In this document: piece after piece, positions 1 to 8,801 of the stretch
Position numbering within the stretch: position 1 is the first letter of the stretch
How the letters are laid out: each line of letters starts with the position of its first letter
Assembly (NCBI GenBank): GCA_024710005.1
Contig: JANJVQ010000035.1
Coordinates: forward strand, 1 to 51,744
Length of the DNA stretch: 51,744 nucleotides
Direction: 5' to 3'
Origin: Paludibacter sp.
GTDB lineage: Bacteria; Bacteroidota; Bacteroidia; Bacteroidales; Paludibacteraceae
Translations under genes and position numbers: made by a program
The notes under the pieces: model-generated
Database searches by the model: none
Seen by the model: only the letters and a program-made list of their open reading frames with translations
Told to the model about the DNA's origin: nothing

Positions 1-1
1 T

Positions 2-436
2 CTCTTTGTCTGGACTATTGACAGATTAGGACGTGACCTTAGAGACATACTTAACACAATACATTTTTGTAGTCAAAGAAATATCTCAATTACATTTATC
101 AGTCAGGGATTGAAAACTATTGATGAAGATGGTAAGGAAAATCCAATTTCCAAACTTGTCATTTCAATTCTTGGCACCGTTGGTGAAATAGAGAGAATAC
201 GTATTAAAGAAAATCAAATTCAAGGAATTAGGCTTGCTAAACTTAAACGTAATGTTTATTTAGGACGTAAAACAGGAACTAAGGAGGATGTACACAAGTT
301 TCTCGACAAACCTAAAAATAAAAAAGCTTTGGAATATTTAAAGAAAGGTTATAAACTTTGTGAGGCAGGGAAATTGGCAAATGTACACTTAAACACCATG
401 ACCAAAATTAAAAGACTTGCATTTCCCAACCAATAG
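2..436 (+). CDS. Serine recombinase (resolvase/invertase family), 5' end outside window
   Basis: The frame is open from base 2 to the stop at 436, so this is the C-terminal 144 residues of a gene that starts before the window. The first residues contain the DRLGR motif of the resolvase catalytic domain. A long basic helix follows (EIERIRIKENQIQGIRLAK), as in the E helix of Tn3/Hin-type small serine recombinases. The end (YKLCEAGKLANVHLNTMTKIKRL) reads as a helix-turn-helix DNA-binding domain. The family cuts and rejoins DNA through a serine that would lie before the window. It stands at the edge of an accessory island and may mobilise DNA to its left or the island itself; which one cannot be told here. 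An internal ATG at 110 is not the true start, because the conserved motif lies upstream of it. Confidence 0.85.
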   Translation, partial: LFVWTIDRLGRDLRDILNTIHFCSQRNISITFISQGLKTIDEDGKENPISKLVISILGTVGEIERIRIKENQIQGIRLAKLKRNVYLGRKTGTKEDVHKFLDKPKNKKALEYLKKGYKLCEAGKLANVHLNTMTKIKRLAFPNQ

Positions 437-840
437 CTTTTCTTCACTCTGTTGACAAAACTTGCCTTCTATATCATAATCGGTAGAGGGCATTTTTTTA
501 TCATTATACTCAATTGAGTTCTTCTTTCCATCCAATTTTAAATTTGAAATATTAATATAAACTATATGTAACGCACGGTCATATATATTATCTATACTTA
601 TTGATTGTGTCTATATGTGTAGCGATATTATTATTTAATCAATTGAATTTAATTTAATTAAAGGGATCAAATCAAGAAATTGAAAATTTTCATACTATAC
701 GTTGTAATTCTTGTATTAGCTGGTGAATTACAATTGCGATAAACTGGTGAAAATCATTTGCGAAAAACTGGTGATTTTTAATTTGCTAATTACAGTATAA
801 GCGGAAAATGCTTCTATTAGCACACATTGCATCGTTAAGA
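437..840. other. AT-rich gene-free gap between recombinase and defence operon
   Basis: These 404 bases carry no convincing gene on either strand. The stretch is very AT-rich and contains only the three 24-bp repeats at 720-791 as recognisable structure. It separates the rightward recombinase from the 3' end of the leftward operon, so it should hold terminators for both, but no clear intrinsic terminator is visible. Confidence 0.6.
720..791. repeat. Three tandem 24-bp imperfect repeats, transposon-end-like
   Basis: Three head-to-tail units of exactly 24 bp start at 720, 744 and 768. Each begins CTGGTGA and carries a TTGC core at the same offset (ATTGCG, TTTGCG, TTTGCT). Several short repeats stacked at one end is the layout of IS21-family terminal repeats, so this may be an orphan IS end. 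No istA or istB gene is nearby in the window, so the assignment is an inference. Confidence 0.5.
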
Positions 841-1038
841 TTAAATAACCCTCTCCTTTTTTATCAGTTTTTTTAAAATCCGTTTTAAGGGATTGAAATA
901 TCTATTGTCAAATCCTTCTTTAAAAAGATTTATGACTTCTAACCAGTTATTGTCTGGGACATATTTATTTGTAGTTTTACGGTCAATTATATTTCTTAAT
1001 TTTTCCCACTCTTGTTTTTCCGTTAATAGTTCATTCAT
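841..1038 (-). CDS. Truncated paralogue of the R-x4-H protein (65 aa)
   Basis: This is a 65-residue protein whose middle (NWLEVINLFKEGFDNRYFNPL) aligns with residues 29-48 of the 236-aa protein encoded at 1483-2193 (NWNSAIKLFENRFRNKFINP). It has the N-terminal module only; the conserved GEGF segment and the R-x4-H motif are absent. It ends in a basic tail (LKKLIKKERVI) just before the AT-rich gap. Its ATG overlaps the stop of the preceding gene by 4 bp, so it would be translated by coupling as the last gene of the operon. It is either a decayed duplicate cut off by a rearrangement or a deliberately short partner. Function unknown. Confidence 0.5.
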   Translation of the reverse strand: MNELLTEKQEWEKLRNIIDRKTTNKYVPDNNWLEVINLFKEGFDNRYFNPLKRILKKLIKKERVI

Positions 1039-1472
1039 GTTCTATTTCGCATATTATTTACAATACTTTCAAGTCGTCTTAATGATTGAATATGATTTAA
1101 TTGTTGAAATAAATCAGGTTCGGTATGATGATAATTATTTCTGATGAAATAGGTATTTATTTTAGTAATATCATCCAAATTGGGATAATATCCATCTATT
1201 AAAAATTTTGTAATACAATCAAATCGCTCATTTTCAGCACACCATAATATTTCATTTTTAATAAAATCTGTATTTAGTCCATATCCTGTTTTATTAAGAA
1301 TAAAATCTGACCATAAATATTTCCAATGAAAAACAGCGGTTGAATATAAATAACCGATATCAGAATTATGGATTAACAATAATGAAAATCTGAAACTTTG
1401 AATTTCGGGTGTCTCATTTTCTAAATCAACCTCATCAAATGCAAGAATGAAATTTACTAAATCACTTAACAT
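1035..1472 (-). CDS. Hypothetical protein (145 aa) in defence operon
   Basis: I do not recognise this protein. It is 145 residues long, rich in aromatic residues and Asn/Ile, mostly helical in appearance, and has no signal peptide, membrane segment or obvious catalytic motif. It lies 10 bp downstream of the 236-aa gene and overlaps the 65-aa gene by 4 bp, so it is part of the same leftward transcript. Because both neighbours share an N-terminal module, this gene sits between two paralogues, which hints at a duplicated or recombined operon end. Its role in restriction or immunity is inferred only from position. Confidence 0.6.
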   Translation of the reverse strand: MLSDLVNFILAFDEVDLENETPEIQSFRFSLLLIHNSDIGYLYSTAVFHWKYLWSDFILNKTGYGLNTDFIKNEILWCAENERFDCITKFLIDGYYPNLDDITKINTYFIRNNYHHTEPDLFQQLNHIQSLRRLESIVNNMRNRT

Positions 1473-1482
1473 ACATTTTACC

Positions 1483-2193
1483 CTATTCTAAAACTTTCCA
1501 CCATTCAGCAGTTCTATCTTCAATATCATATAGTTGGTCAAATTTTCTTGCTAAATTTCGTCTTAATAAAATCCCTTCTTCTGTATCTTGTTTTAATTCA
1601 ATGATATATCTTTTAAAATAACTTATTAAATCTCTTTGTAGCAAGTCTCTATAAATAATATTGCAATTTCCGTTTCTTCGTCTTTTAGATACTATTGATT
1701 TATCATTTGTGCTATTACCAGATGTAATTTTCCAATTGCCTTTTGTTCTTGTTTCATGCATTAATCCACAACGAACTTTTTTATAAAAATCATTTGAATT
1801 AAAAGGTGTATTTGCAGTTTTGACGCCATTTGCATTTACCAAATAAAAAACGCCATTAAATTCTGGAATTTCAGTCAGAAATTTAATAAACAATTCAATG
1901 CTGTCTTTATATTCATATGGACTCAAAACATTGTCATATCTAAAATACTTACCTTCTCTGAAAGCTGCAAAAGTTTCAATCAATGCACATTGAACCATCA
2001 CAATAGTAAATCCTTCACCTGACTTGGTGTCTGCTTTAAATAATCTATTTAATGGATTGATAAACTTATTTCTAAATCTATTTTCAAATAATTTTATAGC
2101 TGAATTCCAATTGGGTGAATACAAATAATCACCATCCTTACAACAATCTCTTATAGATTGCCATTTAACTACTTCTGTATTTTGAGCTGACAT
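1483..2193 (-). CDS. HEPN-like R-x4-H protein in type III R-M operon
   Basis: This is a 236-residue soluble protein with no assigned function. It contains VRCGLMHETRT, giving R141-x4-H146, the spacing used by HEPN ribonucleases (R-x4-6-H). The preceding segment (GEGFTIVMVQCALIETFAAF, 59-78) reads as a buried helix. I recall similar proteins with an RCGLxHE segment near restriction genes, but cannot search to confirm. The N-terminal part (residues 29-53) is repeated in the 65-aa protein at the operon's end. It lies 5 bp downstream of res. If it is a true HEPN RNase it could be an RNA-cutting effector coupled to restriction; this is inference, and the motif could be coincidental. Confidence 0.7.
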   Translation of the reverse strand: MSAQNTEVVKWQSIRDCCKDGDYLYSPNWNSAIKLFENRFRNKFINPLNRLFKADTKSGEGFTIVMVQCALIETFAAFREGKYFRYDNVLSPYEYKDSIELFIKFLTEIPEFNGVFYLVNANGVKTANTPFNSNDFYKKVRCGLMHETRTKGNWKITSGNSTNDKSIVSKRRRNGNCNIIYRDLLQRDLISYFKRYIIELKQDTEEGILLRRNLARKFDQLYDIEDRTAEWWKVLE

Positions 2194-2198
2194 ATTAC

Positions 2199-5100
2199 TT
2201 ATTTTACCAATCCCATTAATTCCTGATAATTATTCACCACATCATACTTCACACCATCAGTACTGATAGTTTTAAAGTGCTCACGGGCACAATGTATTTT
2301 GGCATCTTCTATAAGCCGAAGGTCAAGGGTGCTCATGGAACCTTTGGTTTCGGCAACGAAATATACATGCTTAACAGTGCCCTTATTGAAAGCAATTGCC
2401 CAGTCTGGATTGTATTTACCCACCGGAGTGGAAATATAAAATCCCTTTGGCAGTTTTACATACACTGACACTTCTTCACTGGCATCTAACTTTTCAGCGA
2501 ATGGCTTTTCAATTGAAGGTGAATCAAAAATAATATAGTCGTACAGGTGCTTATTGGCTGGAATTGCATTCACACCTAACTTACCTTTCATGGTTGGTTC
2601 TGTAAATACTTCTGTGCCGAAACTATCTTCCAACTTATTGTAGGCAATATGTTGAACGATAACTGTTGCCTTTTCTTCGTTAATCAGATTGGCTGCTTTC
2701 AGAATAAATTCTTCCGGATTGTACTTGAACTGCTCAAATACTTCCTTTTTCATCCCAGTCAGAATTTTGACAACTGAATTTCTTGTCAATCCTGTTTCCT
2801 CAACTAATTTCCCAATTAAATCATATTTCACATTAGCATTGGCTGATGTACTGATGACTACATTCTTTGTCCCCTTTTCTTTGAAACCTTCCCCCTGCTG
2901 CAATGCTTCTTTTGACTTTATGGTCTCCATCTCACCAGTACTGACTGTGTAGAAGATTTTTGAAATGTGTAAGTGTAAATCCAGTTTGGTTATGGATTTC
3001 TGTATCAATTCGTCAGTTTCAAAATCTACCACATATGCTGTTTTGGCATTGATACTTTTCCACAAATCCTGGAATTCTTTTCGGTTGAACTTTTCGTCAT
3101 TAAACTTTAATTCCACATTGTTTGATCGGGCATTTTCCGGCTTCATTACCTGTGGATTGTAGATAGTATCCAAAATTCCTACAATAGCAGTTTTATATTC
3201 TGTCAGTTCTTCCGAAACCACCAGATTTTCGTTATCCTTATCCTGATAGTATTTGTCTGTCAATTCTCCACTTTTGTTGATATAGCCATGCATAATCAGG
3301 TCAAAATGGATATTGGTAGCCAATTCATTATCAATTACAACTTCTTCATTATTGACGGTTTTTACTACCTTGTCTTCAAATAATTCAACAGACACTTTCA
3401 ATGGTCGGTCGGCAATAACTTCGGCAAGTTCGGTTTGCAATCCTTTGGCAAACTTGTCATAACTTTCGGAAGCAATAACCGTTAATTGGTTGATATAATG
3501 CACTTCTTCACCCAAAACAGAAACATCCATGCGGTCGCCATCGTTATTGACACAAAGGCGTAATCCACGACCCACTTCCTGCCGTTTGCGTGTTTCGGCA
3601 GTGCTTTGTTTTAGGGTACATATTTGGAAAACATTGGGATTATCCCAACCTTCTTTCAATGCTGAATGCGAAAAGATAAAACGAACAGGTTCCTTGAAAT
3701 CCAATAAACGCTCTTTATCTTTCATAATCAGGTCATATGCATCCACGTCATTACTTTCCTTGGTTGCCTTTTCAATTTTACTATCTACGAACTGATTTTT
3801 CTTTTTATCAACGGAAAAATAACCTGCATGGGTAGTGTCTGTATCAATCTTTTTCAGATAATCCACATAACTTTCTTCCCCAAATTGAAGTTGAAGATTG
3901 CCAACTACATCGTTGTATTCTTCCACAAACATATCAGCATAGACTCCATTCCAAGCAGAACCCGAAGCATCGTATTGCTTGTATTTTGCCACCTCATCAA
4001 TAAAGAATAAACTTAAAACCTTGATACCTTTACTGAACAACTGCCTTTCCCTTTCAATATGCGATAGAATAGTTTCACGGATTTGTATCCGGCGAAGTTG
4101 GTCTTCATTCACCGCCCCTTTTACATCACCTGCATATATTTTCAATCCATTCTGGAAGGTTAGTGAATTATCCCGACCATCAATATAAGTGATAACAAAT
4201 CGGTCTTTGTATTCTTCCAGGTTGCCTGACTTTTCATACAGATTATCACCCTCATATACCTGACGAACAACGGTTTTCACTCCCGAAGATTGTTTTACTT
4301 CAAATCCCAGTTGCGCAGTTGGGTTTTTATCTTTGAAAAGATTGATACCTTCCAAATAAACATAACCTTCTGTGCCCGTTGAACCTGTTTGGCTTATACC
4401 TTTCACAGCAATCTTTTTTACCAACTTCTTATTGTATGCTTCCATCGCATCCAACCGGTATATCAAATTGAAGATACTATCTTTCTTATGTGTAGCAGAA
4501 TAACGAAGTGTAAATAGTGGATTGAAGTTTTTTAGATTTTCTTTGGTTTGCGCACCTTCTACCGACTGGGGTTCGTCAATTATCAAAATTGGATTAGTTT
4601 GGGCTATCACATCAATCGGTTTACGACTGCGAAAACTATCCAATTTCATATAAATACGTCTGGCATCAGCACCTTTGGCATTAAATGCCTGCGAATTGAT
4701 AATCATCACATTCAACTGACTATCGCTGGCAAAACGGTCAATTTCGGTCAATTGAGAAGAATTGTATATAAAGAAATGTATCTTCTTGCCGTAATCTTCC
4801 GAAAAGTGTTCTTGGGTAATCTGAAATGATTTATACACCCCTTCACGAATAGCGATACTTGGCACCACCACAATAAACTTGCTCCAACCATAACGTTTGT
4901 TCAATTCAAACATGGTTTTCACATAGGTATAGGTTTTCCCTGTACCGGTTTCCATTTCAATGGTCAGGTTATACCGACCTTCCAACCCTACCGAAGGCGG
5001 AATCTGGTGGCTGCGTTGGGTTAGTTTTATGTTTTCAAGGATGATTTTATCAGTCAGTTCTGGCACAATTTTATGGTTCTTGAAACCGGTAAAATCATGT

Positions 5101-5237
5101 AAATCCAACTGACCTTTTCCATCCCCCTGGTCAATCATATAATTTGTTTCAGACAGATAGGGCTGTCCCGAAAACACATCGCAAACCGACTTGGCTGCTT
5201 CTGCCTGAAACTTTTGGTGTTTGAATTTTAATTTCAT
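2199..5237 (-). CDS. res: Type III restriction endonuclease, Res subunit
   Basis: This 1012-residue protein is the ATP-dependent restriction subunit that works with Mod to translocate or slide on DNA and cut near methylation sites. Visible parts in order are a helicase Walker A motif (ETGTGKT, 96-102), the Walker B/DExx box (IIDEPQ), a motif III-like RYSAT, a C-terminal helicase lobe with GWDNPNVFQ and the arginine-finger motif (RQEVGRGLRL), and a C-terminal PD-(D/E)XK nuclease with D945, E963 and K965 (NPDWAI then ETKG). Length is normal for the family. Its ATG overlaps the stop of the 231-aa membrane gene by 4 bp. In known type III systems res usually follows mod directly; here a separate gene lies between them. 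No frameshift or missing motif is seen, so it looks functional. Confidence 0.95.
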   Translation of the reverse strand: MKLKFKHQKFQAEAAKSVCDVFSGQPYLSETNYMIDQGDGKGQLDLHDFTGFKNHKIVPELTDKIILENIKLTQRSHQIPPSVGLEGRYNLTIEMETGTGKTYTYVKTMFELNKRYGWSKFIVVVPSIAIREGVYKSFQITQEHFSEDYGKKIHFFIYNSSQLTEIDRFASDSQLNVMIINSQAFNAKGADARRIYMKLDSFRSRKPIDVIAQTNPILIIDEPQSVEGAQTKENLKNFNPLFTLRYSATHKKDSIFNLIYRLDAMEAYNKKLVKKIAVKGISQTGSTGTEGYVYLEGINLFKDKNPTAQLGFEVKQSSGVKTVVRQVYEGDNLYEKSGNLEEYKDRFVITYIDGRDNSLTFQNGLKIYAGDVKGAVNEDQLRRIQIRETILSHIERERQLFSKGIKVLSLFFIDEVAKYKQYDASGSAWNGVYADMFVEEYNDVVGNLQLQFGEESYVDYLKKIDTDTTHAGYFSVDKKKNQFVDSKIEKATKESNDVDAYDLIMKDKERLLDFKEPVRFIFSHSALKEGWDNPNVFQICTLKQSTAETRKRQEVGRGLRLCVNNDGDRMDVSVLGEEVHYINQLTVIASESYDKFAKGLQTELAEVIADRPLKVSVELFEDKVVKTVNNEEVVIDNELATNIHFDLIMHGYINKSGELTDKYYQDKDNENLVVSEELTEYKTAIVGILDTIYNPQVMKPENARSNNVELKFNDEKFNRKEFQDLWKSINAKTAYVVDFETDELIQKSITKLDLHLHISKIFYTVSTGEMETIKSKEALQQGEGFKEKGTKNVVISTSANANVKYDLIGKLVEETGLTRNSVVKILTGMKKEVFEQFKYNPEEFILKAANLINEEKATVIVQHIAYNKLEDSFGTEVFTEPTMKGKLGVNAIPANKHLYDYIIFDSPSIEKPFAEKLDASEEVSVYVKLPKGFYISTPVGKYNPDWAIAFNKGTVKHVYFVAETKGSMSTLDLRLIEDAKIHCAREHFKTISTDGVKYDVVNNYQELMGLVK

Positions 5238-5929
5238 CGTTTAGAGATTTCTATTTCAGTATACTTGGCTTCAAAAGGCATTGTTGTTTCATCAAACCAT
5301 TTATTTTCAACACAATAAACACATCGTTTAAACGGATTGCGATTCTTTTCTAAACGTAAATAATTTCTGTTTTTGAAATTATTCTTGTGAATCATTTTCA
5401 CCAAGACAACACGTTTGATTTTCCAAAATGATTTATTTTTAAACTTACAGTATATCATTGTGCCATTATATTCATCTCCCTGTAAATCAACATCAACAAT
5501 CCAATCATAAGGTATAATGCCAACATTAAATGCTTCGTACTCAATTAAGCCACTCTTTCCGTTTTTACTAAATGTTTCCTTATCTTCATCGAAATAAAGT
5601 TTTTCACTGCCCCAAAAGAATTCAACACCATCAAATCTTGTGTTCTTAATTTCTGCTTTGAAATGCGAATATCTACCAAAAGGGTTTTCATTTGAAGGAT
5701 AATATTTTTCATAAACATCTACATCGATTAAAACCACTGAATGTTTTCGGTTCTTTTTTACATATATGTTGTTTATAATTTCATCTAACTTTGGCTTAAT
5801 CTGGTTTCTATTATCTAATTTAGCTTTAAAAGAAATTTTTTTAGATAGATTGAATATGACAACGGTCAATACGATTTGTATAACCCCGAGTACTACACTA
5901 ACTATAATATTTAAACATTCAGTATCCAT
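5234..5929 (-). CDS. Membrane-anchored hypothetical protein between mod and res
   Basis: This is a 231-residue protein not recognised as a known family. Residues of about 8-30 (a run of Ile/Val/Leu beginning LNIIVSVVLGVIQIVLTVV) form one transmembrane helix, followed by a Lys/Asn-rich soluble domain with many beta-strand-like stretches and few obvious motifs. The topology suggests an anchored cytoplasmic domain, because positive residues (SKKISFKAK) follow the helix. It starts 4 bp after mod and overlaps res by 4 bp, so translation is tied to both. That strict placement argues that it is part of the system and not a passenger. A role in tethering the restriction complex or sensing phage entry at the membrane is possible but unproven. 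Confidence 0.75.
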   Translation of the reverse strand: MDTECLNIIVSVVLGVIQIVLTVVIFNLSKKISFKAKLDNRNQIKPKLDEIINNIYVKKNRKHSVVLIDVDVYEKYYPSNENPFGRYSHFKAEIKNTRFDGVEFFWGSEKLYFDEDKETFSKNGKSGLIEYEAFNVGIIPYDWIVDVDLQGDEYNGTMIYCKFKNKSFWKIKRVVLVKMIHKNNFKNRNYLRLEKNRNPFKRCVYCVENKWFDETTMPFEAKYTEIEISKR

Positions 5930-5933
5930 ACTT

Positions 5934-7793
5934 TTATATCACCTTAATCGTAGTATCACCCGACAGTGTTTTAAAAATCTCCGACACATTAATCTTTTCG
6001 GGGCTGCTGCCAAATGAACTATCACGGAAAACTACCCGTAGTGGCTTGCGTTTGGCTATTTCACGTACTACCGTTTCGGTGATATTTTCTTCAAAACATG
6101 CCACCAAATCGGTATCATTTACAAAATGCACCTGCTTGCCACCAACGATTTCGGTGATATGTGGCAATGACAAAGGCACACCCCAATCCAACATTACACC
6201 AAACAACAAATCCAAATCGGTGCGGTCTTCTTTGATATTGCTTTCCAGGTCCAACAACATTTGCTGACTGTATTCACCTGCGCTGTAATAGACATCCTTC
6301 ATATTGGTGTCGTCTAATTTCAGCACTCTGAAACCTGTATCAACCGTTTTTACATCTTCCTTTTCTGAAAATAAACCACCATCTTTGGACTTGGCTTGTA
6401 GTTTTTCTTCAATTTTCTTACCTGCCCTGCGGATACGTTCTTTTCCTATTTCACAGATAGTTTTGTAGCCCGCTTTGTATGCTTCCGATTTTTCATCAGT
6501 CTTTTCTGGCAACTGAACCATAATAAACTTTCTGTTTCCTCCATCCTCTGCATTTAATTGCATTACCGCATGTGCTGTTGTTGCTGAACCTGAATTAAAA
6601 TCAAGTATAAAATTTCCTTCGTTTTTATTTAAAATAGTTGAACCTAAAATTAATTCTTTTAGTAGGCTAACTGGTTTTGGAAAATCAAAATAATTACCCA
6701 ATCCGAGATTTGTAAGATCAATTACCCCATTCTTATTTAGATGTTTAAGAATTGTATAAAATTTGGAAGTATCTTCACTTACTTTTCTAAATCTACCAAC
6801 AATATTATAATTTTCTTTTTTTACGAGTAAATAATTTCCTTTCTTCAAACCTTCATCAATTTCATTTTTTTTATTTATTCCAAGAAATTTCTCAATTTCT
6901 TCATATGGACAAGTGCCATATTTCCCGAATTCCTTTCTAAGCCAATCTGTTTCAATCCAATAATCTTCACCATTTTTCTGCACAATTTTACCTCTAATAT
7001 CTTTTGGCTTTCCAAGAGGTTTAAATTTCTGAATATTTTTAGAGAATACTAAAACATAGTCATGCCCAATAACTGCTTGTTTTGCCAATCCACCTCCTTC
7101 TGAACGTATTACTATAAAATTTGCAATGAAATTACTTTCACCAAAAACTTCATCGCAAATCTTCCTCAGACTATCCACTTCATTATCATCTATCGAAATA
7201 AAAATTACACCATCATCTGACAATAAATTTCTTCCCAATTGCAATCTTGGATACATCATACTGCACCAATCTGAATGATAGCGTCCATTAGATTCGGTAT
7301 TTTTAAAAAGGCGGTTTTCTTCTTCATCATATACACCCAAATCACCTTCGTAATCCTCTTTGGAAACGGCAAAATTATCCCGATACACAAAGTCGTTGCC
7401 GGTATTATAAGGTGGGTCAATATAAATCATTTTAATGCTGTTCAGATACGAATTTTGAAGCAGTTTCAGCACTTCCAGGTTATCGCCTTCTATATACAGA
7501 TTTTCGGTGCTATCCCAGTTTTTGCTTTCGTCTTTGGCTGGGCGCAGGGTTTTACGTATGGGGCGGTTGCCTTCTATTATAGATTGCTTTTTGCCTACCC
7601 AGGTAAATTCGTAGCACTCATCACCATCCACCACATCGGCAGATAGCAACTGCTTCAAGGTGGTAAAGTTGATTGCCTTTTTCAGTTTGCCTTCGGCATC
7701 TTTTGTTTCGGTAATTGCCGAAGGAAACAGCTCGGCAATGCGTTCTATGTTCTGTTGGGTAATATCAGGGGTTTGTTGGGGAAGTTTGTCCAT
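5934..7793 (-). CDS. mod: Type III DNA methyltransferase, Mod subunit
   Basis: This 619-residue protein is the modification and specificity subunit of a type III restriction system, transferring a methyl group from S-adenosylmethionine to adenine in a short asymmetric site. Motif IV DPPYNTGND starts at residue 126 and the SAM-binding motif I (LDFNSGSATTAHAVM) lies much later, the beta-class order expected for Mod. The segment between them varies most among Mod proteins and is the target recognition domain, so the recognition site cannot be read from sequence. The end (about 540-619) matches the conserved Mod C-terminus that contacts Res. It lies 15 bp after the DUF4160 gene. The motif I reads DFNSGS where DFFSGS or DFFAGS is usual, a minor change. 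Confidence 0.95.
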   Translation of the reverse strand: MDKLPQQTPDITQQNIERIAELFPSAITETKDAEGKLKKAINFTTLKQLLSADVVDGDECYEFTWVGKKQSIIEGNRPIRKTLRPAKDESKNWDSTENLYIEGDNLEVLKLLQNSYLNSIKMIYIDPPYNTGNDFVYRDNFAVSKEDYEGDLGVYDEEENRLFKNTESNGRYHSDWCSMMYPRLQLGRNLLSDDGVIFISIDDNEVDSLRKICDEVFGESNFIANFIVIRSEGGGLAKQAVIGHDYVLVFSKNIQKFKPLGKPKDIRGKIVQKNGEDYWIETDWLRKEFGKYGTCPYEEIEKFLGINKKNEIDEGLKKGNYLLVKKENYNIVGRFRKVSEDTSKFYTILKHLNKNGVIDLTNLGLGNYFDFPKPVSLLKELILGSTILNKNEGNFILDFNSGSATTAHAVMQLNAEDGGNRKFIMVQLPEKTDEKSEAYKAGYKTICEIGKERIRRAGKKIEEKLQAKSKDGGLFSEKEDVKTVDTGFRVLKLDDTNMKDVYYSAGEYSQQMLLDLESNIKEDRTDLDLLFGVMLDWGVPLSLPHITEIVGGKQVHFVNDTDLVACFEENITETVVREIAKRKPLRVVFRDSSFGSSPEKINVSEIFKTLSGDTTIKVI

Positions 7794-7807
7794 ATATATT
7801 TGTCTTA

Positions 7808-8158
7808 TTATTTTAGTCGATTATCCCATATTAATTTGAATACAATTTTTCCTTTGGGACTATTAAACATTGCTTTTATTCTTTTTAAATATTTAGCGTT
7901 TATCTCTCCACTAATTAGATCACAATTTTCAATAGTAAACTTGGCGTTAATTTTATGGTCTTTTGTTTTGACATGAAAATGAGGGGGATTATGGTCATTC
8001 GAATGAATATGAAGTTCTAAATCTTTGATTACTCCAACCTTTTTTTTCGTTTCACAATAATCATCGAACTGCAAATGCTTTGCAATTAACCCATCACTCA
8101 TCGTCAAATACTCTGTCAATAGGAATTTCAATATGTTTTCAATTATGTCTTGGCTCAT
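7808..8158 (-). CDS. DUF4160 family protein
   Basis: This 116-residue protein has the hallmark of DUF4160, a His-rich motif (HSNDHNPPHFHV) near residues 52-63, followed by a short beta-rich half and an IWDNRLK end. Such proteins are widespread small accessory genes, often beside toxin-antitoxin or mobile genes, and have no established activity; the clustered histidines suggest metal or nucleotide binding. Here the protein has an extra N-terminal helical part (1-45). The start overlaps the end of the DUF4391 gene by 20 bp, and mod begins 15 bp after its stop, so it is expressed with the restriction genes. A direct role in the system is inferred from this packing. Confidence 0.8.
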   Translation of the reverse strand: MSQDIIENILKFLLTEYLTMSDGLIAKHLQFDDYCETKKKVGVIKDLELHIHSNDHNPPHFHVKTKDHKINAKFTIENCDLISGEINAKYLKRIKAMFNSPKGKIVFKLIWDNRLK

Positions 8159-8801
8159 ATTGTTCCTTTAATTTATTTTTCAACTCTTTAATTTCATTCG
8201 AAATCTTCAATTGAATATTAAATTGCTTTTCATTCAATTTTTTATTTTCTAATTCTGCTATTTTCTTTTTAATTTTTTCAATTTCCTGTGCCTGGTGTAC
8301 AGACTGTTTTAAATCAATACCTTCCTGTTTTTCAATCCTACTTCCAGCAATTTGAAACACCAAATTTTCATATACCTGATCAATATCCAATCCTTTGATT
8401 GATAAGTCAAGTACAACTTCTTTCATCCAATCAGTTGAATATGTATCAATAATTTTGAACTTCCCTTTCTGGTATTCTTCTTTGAAATTTACATATAATT
8501 GAAAATTGTCCTGATATTTAAATAAAAAAATCAGATGTCGGGGAATTGCCTTTTCAATTACATCAATAATTGCCTTTGAATACTCTTTCCTTTTCAATAC
8601 GATCATAACAACATCCACCTGATTTACTTTCTGTCCATTTGCTACGTTCAGTGTTGCCGGAGAAAGCACATTTTGCCAGATTATCTGCTCAACATCATCA
8701 ATAAATGCTTTTTTTACCGCTGTACTCAAAGATAGGTTCTTGTAAAACTCTTCTTTGGGTATTTTCTTACCAATGTAGGTTGATTCAGGCAGCTTGATCA
8801 T
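8139..8801 (-). CDS. DUF4391 family protein
   Basis: The start chosen is the ATG at 8801, which overlaps the helicase stop as TAATG; an ATG seven codons further upstream lies inside the helicase gene and is less likely. The product is about 220 residues. The first 150 (beginning MIKLPESTYIGKKIPKEEFY) resemble DUF4391, a family I know from the company of SNF2 helicases and type III-like methyltransferases. The last 60 residues are a Lys/Glu-rich coiled coil (IEKIKKKIAELENKKLNEKQ) that probably joins it to a partner. No catalytic motif is evident. Tight coupling to the helicase suggests the two proteins form a complex, which is inference. Confidence 0.8.
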   Translation of the reverse strand: MIKLPESTYIGKKIPKEEFYKNLSLSTAVKKAFIDDVEQIIWQNVLSPATLNVANGQKVNQVDVVMIVLKRKEYSKAIIDVIEKAIPRHLIFLFKYQDNFQLYVNFKEEYQKGKFKIIDTYSTDWMKEVVLDLSIKGLDIDQVYENLVFQIAGSRIEKQEGIDLKQSVHQAQEIEKIKKKIAELENKKLNEKQFNIQLKISNEIKELKNKLKEQYEPRHN

